Below are positions 6,034-8,846 of a stretch of DNA of 8,846 bases, piece by piece. Position numbers and translations under genes: made by a program. The notes beneath the pieces were generated by a model that was not told the origin of the DNA, ran no database searches, and worked only from the letters and a program-made list of their open reading frames with translations. The stretch lies in the NCBI GenBank assembly GCA_003131985.1, contig PKWH01000146.1, forward strand, positions 3,782 to 12,627, written 5' to 3'. Origin of the DNA: Acidobacteriota bacterium (GTDB lineage Bacteria; Acidobacteriota; Terriglobia; Acidiferrales; UBA7541). Positions within the stretch are counted from its first letter, which is position 1; each line of letters opens with the position of its first letter.

Positions 6034-7974
6034 ATGGGAAGAATGACGCGGAGAATGATGCGAAGAACGATGTGGATGGCGGGGATCGCGCTGGCTGCTG
6101 TGATGTTGCTTGCGAGCGCGACGGTTCAAGCCCAGACGGCGGGGCCGATTCGTTTGCTCGTTGATGCTTCGCAAGCGCCGCAAAAGATTCTGCACGTGAA
6201 AATGGAAATTCCCGTTGCCGCGGGCGCTCTGACGCTCTATTACCCGGAATGGATTCCCGGCGAACACATGCCCGACGGCCCGATCATCGAAGTTGCCGGC
6301 ATGAAATTCAGCGGCGGAGGCAAAACGATCCCATGGCGCCGCGATCTGGTGGAAATGTTCTCATTGCATTTGGATATTCCTCCCGGAGTAACCACGCTGA
6401 ACGCTGATTTTGATTTTCTGCTTTCGGCTCCGGCGGGCGGATTTTCGGCGGGCGCATCGGCAACAAATTCCCTGGACGTTCTGAGCTGGAATCAGGTTTT
6501 GCTTTACCCAAAAGGCTTCAACATTCATGACATCACTTTCGTGCCAAGCTTGAAACTCCCCGCAGGATGGAAGTACGGTACAGCGCTTCCGGGCGCCAAG
6601 CAGAATGGCGACACGATTGATTTCTCGCCCGTACCGTTGAACACGCTGGTTGATTCCCCTGTACTCGCGGGCCGCTACTTCCGCGAAATCCAGCTCACGC
6701 CGGGCCAAAATCCGCCGCACTTCATCGACATCGCGGCGGACAGCGAAGCCGCGCTGGCGATGACTCCCGAAACCCAGATGCATCTCCACCAGCTCGTCGT
6801 CGAAGCAGGAGCCCTTTACGGCTCGCGCCATTATCGCGACTATCATTTTTTACTCACGCTCAGCGACGACGTTGCTCACTTCGGCCTGGAGCATCACGAA
6901 TCAAGCGACGATCGCACGGCGGAACGCAGCCTGATCGACGAAACGGAGCTCATCGCCTTCGCCGGACTTCTTCCGCACGAATACACGCATTCCTGGAATG
7001 GAAAATATCGCCGCCCGGAAGGACTCGCCACTCCTGATTACCAGGTTCCGATGAAAGACGACTTGCTCTGGGTTTATGAAGGCCTCACGGAATATCTCGG
7101 CAGCTTCGTTCTCACCGCGCGAAGCGGCTTGCTGACGCAGGATCAAACGATGGAGGAACTTGGCGGGCTCGTAGCCCAGTATGAAAATCGCCCGGGCCGC
7201 GACTGGCGTCCCCTTCAGGACACCGCCGACGCCGCGCCGTTCCTTTACAACGCAACCGAGGACTGGTCGAACTGGAGGCGCGGTACCGATTTCTACGAAG
7301 AAGGCGAACTGCTTTGGCTCGATGTGGACGCCACGCTGCGCAACCTCACGAAGGACAAGAAATCGATGAACGATTTTTGCCTCGTCTTTCATGGCGGCCC
7401 CGGGGGCACTCCCGCGATGAAGCCGTACACATTTGAAGATGTGGTCGCCACTTTGAACGGCTTAGTGCCGTACGATTGGGCCGGGTTTCTTCGCTCGCGT
7501 CTGGATGGAACTTCAACAAAAACTCCGATCGAAGCCGTCGAAAACAGCGGTTGGAAGCTCGTGTACGACGAAGAGCCAAACGCCATGGAAGCACTTGCGA
7601 ACGCGCTGGAGAAACGGCTGGATTTGACCCTCACTATCGGGATGGTCGTATCCGACGACGGGATGGTGGAAGACGTAATTCATGGAGGGCCTGCCTATAA
7701 CGCGGGAATCGGCCCCGGTATGAAAATCGTCGCTGTCGCGGGAAAGCAGTATTCTCCGGAGGAAATGAAGCGCGCGATTGAAGGGTCGAAGTCGGCCACG
7801 ACGCCGATACAGCTCATCGTCGCGAACGGAGCGCAATTTCAGACCCGTTCCGTTGATTACCACGGCGGGCTGCGCAGCCCTCACCTCGAACGCGACAAAA
7901 GCAAGCCGGATTACCTGAGTGAAATTCTAAAGCCGATGACTCCGGCTGCTGCACCGGCGCAAGCCGCGCAATAA
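6034..7974 (+). CDS. M61 family metallopeptidase (glycyl-aminopeptidase-like) with C-terminal PDZ domain, exported
   Basis: Seen: 646 residues from ATG 6034. An in-frame GTG at 5989 would add 15 residues, but AGGGGGA directly before 6034 favours the ATG. The basic n-region is Met/Arg-rich (RRMMRRTMW) and the hydrophobic core is followed by VQA|QT, so the protein is exported. A beta-sandwich-like N-terminal region runs to about residue 230. The zinc site is HEYTH (His315, Glu316, His319) in HEYTHSWNGKYRRPEGL, with the third ligand Glu349 in VYEGLTEY, the M61 pattern. A PDZ domain follows at about residues 536-620 (GMVVSDDGMVEDVIHGGPAY.AGI.PGMKI). Family knowledge: characterised M61 enzymes release N-terminal Gly/Ala, and the PDZ domain likely helps bind substrate. 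The C-terminal tail is Ala/Pro-rich. Context: it begins 102 bp after the prolyl oligopeptidase in the same direction, with no convincing terminator between, so cotranscription is possible. Specificity is not proven by sequence. Confidence 0.93.
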   Translation: MGRMTRRMMRRTMWMAGIALAAVMLLASATVQAQTAGPIRLLVDASQAPQKILHVKMEIPVAAGALTLYYPEWIPGEHMPDGPIIEVAGMKFSGGGKTIPWRRDLVEMFSLHLDIPPGVTTLNADFDFLLSAPAGGFSAGASATNSLDVLSWNQVLLYPKGFNIHDITFVPSLKLPAGWKYGTALPGAKQNGDTIDFSPVPLNTLVDSPVLAGRYFREIQLTPGQNPPHFIDIAADSEAALAMTPETQMHLHQLVVEAGALYGSRHYRDYHFLLTLSDDVAHFGLEHHESSDDRTAERSLIDETELIAFAGLLPHEYTHSWNGKYRRPEGLATPDYQVPMKDDLLWVYEGLTEYLGSFVLTARSGLLTQDQTMEELGGLVAQYENRPGRDWRPLQDTADAAPFLYNATEDWSNWRRGTDFYEEGELLWLDVDATLRNLTKDKKSMNDFCLVFHGGPGGTPAMKPYTFEDVVATLNGLVPYDWAGFLRSRLDGTSTKTPIEAVENSGWKLVYDEEPNAMEALANALEKRLDLTLTIGMVVSDDGMVEDVIHGGPAYNAGIGPGMKIVAVAGKQYSPEEMKRAIEGSKSATTPIQLIVANGAQFQTRSVDYHGGLRSPHLERDKSKPDYLSEILKPMTPAAAPAQAAQ

Positions 7975-8004
7975 GAAATTCCATTCGCGCCTGATTAGGT
8001 CGAG

Positions 8005-8069
8005 CAGCATTTCGGGCCAGCATTCTGCGGCAGCATTTCGAGGTGACATTTCAGGGCGAAATTTTAGGA
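8005..8069 (+). repeat. 13-bp tandem repeat array, about 5 copies
   Basis: Five head-to-tail 13-bp units keep exact register: CAGCATTTCGGGC (8005), CAGCATTCTGCGG (8018), CAGCATTTCGAGG (8031), TGACATTTCAGGG (8044) and the decayed CGAAATTTTAGGA (8057). The core CATTTC is clear in units 1, 3 and 4, altered in unit 2 and lost in unit 5. The array fills nearly half of the spacer between the M61 gene and the small membrane protein gene. There is no open frame across it that looks like a gene. Function unknown; it may be a slippage product or a protein-binding array. Confidence 0.75.
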
Positions 8070-8076
8070 AATGCTG
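8031..8076 (+). repeat. Inverted repeat / potential hairpin closing the 13-bp array
   Basis: GAAATGCTG at 8068-8076 is the exact reverse complement of CAGCATTTC at 8031-8039, and equally of the copy at 8005-8013. Two alternative 9-bp stems are therefore possible. Within the loop of the shorter one, ATTTC (8048-8052) can pair with GAAAT (8058-8062) around a 5-nt loop. No T-run follows on either strand, so it does not look like a classical intrinsic terminator. Confidence 0.5.
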
Positions 8077-8116
8077 AGAAACTTCCCATGCTCGTGTGGG
8101 TTGGGACAATGACGTC

Positions 8117-8344
8117 ATGAAGATTCATCCATTCGTGGTGTTAGGGGTCTTGCTGATCGGGTGCGGCATCGCAGCTCTGATTCATCCCAATCTCAGCATG
8201 CCTCCCAAGAAGCGGGAACTTCAGATCAGTGGCGAGAAAGTGATCATGGAAACTACGCGAATTGTCGAACTTCCAAAAGTTTTCAGCGTGCTCTTGTTGC
8301 TCGCGGGCGGCTCGCTGATTTTTCTTAGCACACGGAAGACCTGA
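8117..8344 (+). CDS. Small two-segment membrane protein, hypothetical (75 aa)
   Basis: Seen: MKIHPFVVLGVLLIGCGIAA begins a first hydrophobic segment at about residues 6-22. A polar stretch of about 30 residues (PPKKRELQISGEKVIMETTR) follows, then a second hydrophobic segment VFSVLLLLAGGSLIFLS and a short basic end. This hairpin arrangement recalls small uncharacterised inner-membrane proteins common in Acidobacteriota genomes (hydrophobic N-terminus, REKV-like charged linker, LP.., second glycine-rich segment), but I cannot name a family with certainty. A lipobox-like LIGC puts Cys16 at a possible lipidation site, although the hydrophobic stretch continues past it, so a membrane anchor is likelier. 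Start: ATG 8117 is preferred over in-frame GTG 8096, since the extra residues are polar. The ribosome binding site is weak (GGGA about 11 nt upstream). It lies between two exported peptidase genes, same strand. Function unknown. Confidence 0.7.
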   Translation: MKIHPFVVLGVLLIGCGIAALIHPNLSMPPKKRELQISGEKVIMETTRIVELPKVFSVLLLLAGGSLIFLSTRKT

Positions 8345-8361
8345 TGGGCGCCTGATGGGCG
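8340..8361 (+). repeat. Perfect 11-bp tandem duplication over the stop codon of the small membrane protein
   Basis: CCTGATGGGCG occurs twice without a gap, at 8340-8350 and 8351-8361. The first copy contains the TGA stop (8342-8344) of the small membrane protein gene. A related TGATGGCGG follows at 8382. It is probably a slippage duplication, and the coding frame is unaffected because it begins at the last codon. Confidence 0.7.
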
Positions 8362-8449
8362 AATGTTGCGAATTTGCGTTTTGATGGCGGATACGATCGC
8401 TCTGCTGGAAAGACACAGAATTGCCTGAGATTCGGCGAGATACGACCCT

Positions 8450-8454
8450 GGAGG
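8450..8454 (+). promoter_or_regulatory. Ribosome binding site (GGAGG) of the right-edge S9 peptidase
   Basis: GGAGG lies 10 nt before ATG 8465 and 4 nt before an in-frame GTG at 8459, which would add only two residues. Either start is possible. The site confirms that translation begins here and that the frame to the right is a true gene. Confidence 0.6.
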
Positions 8455-8464
8455 AAAAGTGAAT

Positions 8465-8846
8465 ATGCGCACGCGAACGATCGGCAAGGCCATGGCCGTG
8501 TGGGTAGTCGTTGCGGCTATAGCTTGCACAGCGCCGGTTTCGCTGAAAGCCCAGGAACAACGCAAGCGCGCCATCACGTTTCAGGACTTGATCGCAATGC
8601 ATCGCCTGGGCGATCCGCAGATTTCTCCCGACGGTAAATGGATCGCTTACTCCGTGTCCACGCCCGACCTCGATGCCAACCGGAGTGTGCGCAATATCTG
8701 GATCGTGTCCACGGCTGGAGGCGAGCCTCGGCAGTTGACGCGCGGCGGCACCGATACCCGCCCTCGCTGGTCGCCCGATGGCAAAAAGCTCGCATTTCTT
8801 TCGGGCCGCGTCGAAAACAATCCGCAGGTCTACTGGATGAACCTCC
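8465..8846 (+). CDS. S9 family peptidase, beta-propeller N-terminus (partial, first 127 aa), exported
   Basis: Seen: the frame is open to the right edge, so the catalytic domain is outside the window. The N-terminus MRTRTIGKAMAVWVVVAAIA is a signal peptide. It probably ends LKA|QE after residue 29, although Cys21 (AIAC) gives a weak lipobox alternative. The mature part begins with ITFQDLIAMHRLGDPQISPDGKWIAYSV, then NIWIVSTAGGEPRQLTRGG and RWSPDGKKLAFLSGR. These are two SPDGK blades of the PD40/TolB-like propeller that precedes the hydrolase domain in acylaminoacyl-peptidase-like S9 enzymes (family length about 650-700 aa). This differs from the S9A enzyme upstream, so it is not a duplicate. 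TolB-like or other propeller proteins share the SPDGK blades, but the DLIAMHRLGDPQ start is typical of S9 peptidases. Start uncertain by two codons (GTG 8459). Confidence 0.85.
   Translation, partial: MRTRTIGKAMAVWVVVAAIACTAPVSLKAQEQRKRAITFQDLIAMHRLGDPQISPDGKWIAYSVSTPDLDANRSVRNIWIVSTAGGEPRQLTRGGTDTRPRWSPDGKKLAFLSGRVENNPQVYWMNL

Noticed and set aside
8110..8117. TGACGTCA perfect 8-bp palindrome at the start codon of the small membrane protein
   Set aside because: A single short palindrome overlapping the ATG is expected by chance and has no second site nearby.
8366..8397. TTGCGA ... TACGAT as a promoter for the right-edge S9 peptidase
   Set aside because: The spacer is 20 nt and the other hexamer combinations give 12 or 5 nt, so the spacing does not fit a sigma70 promoter.

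Overview
The window looks like a chromosomal segment of a free-living, moderately GC-rich bacterium. The gene set (two tandem COG1233-type FAD oxidoreductases, a GcvT-like protein without glycine-cleavage partners, and several secreted S9 and M61 peptidases) and the protein style suggest a soil Acidobacteriota lineage. That placement is an inference from family resemblance, not from a marker gene. There is no sign of phage, transposon, CRISPR, tRNA or rRNA.

Left part (1-2296, minus strand): two consecutive paralogous NAD(P)/FAD-dependent oxidoreductases of the PYROXD2/phytoene-desaturase-like group. They read leftward from a promoter near 2349-2377. The first is complete (530 aa). The second starts 2 bp after the stop of the first and runs off the left edge after 233 codons.

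Middle (2297-2522): a 226-bp divergent intergenic region. It holds two well-spaced sigma70-like promoters facing away from each other and a 7-bp inverted repeat between them. Rightward, a GcvT/DmdA-like folate-type methyltransferase homologue (2523-3722) starts at GTG. Divergent pairing with the FAD enzymes suggests a shared oxidative demethylation or C1-transfer function, but the substrate cannot be read from sequence.

Right part (3745-8846, plus strand): three exported peptidases. These are a periplasmic prolyl oligopeptidase (S9A; Ser581/Asp664/His699, 22 bp behind the GcvT-like gene), an M61 glycyl-aminopeptidase-like metalloprotease with a C-terminal PDZ domain, and the start of an S9 beta-propeller peptidase cut by the right edge. 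A 75-aa two-segment membrane protein of unknown function lies between the last two. All three peptidases have a signal peptide with a plausible cleavage site directly before Gln. Together they look like an extracytoplasmic peptide-degradation set. The spacer 7975-8116 carries a 13-bp tandem repeat array with an exact inverted copy, and an 11-bp perfect duplication straddles the stop of the small membrane protein.

No clearly new system was found. The most interesting items are the FAD-oxidoreductase/GcvT divergon with its putative shared operator and the 13-bp repeat/hairpin element.
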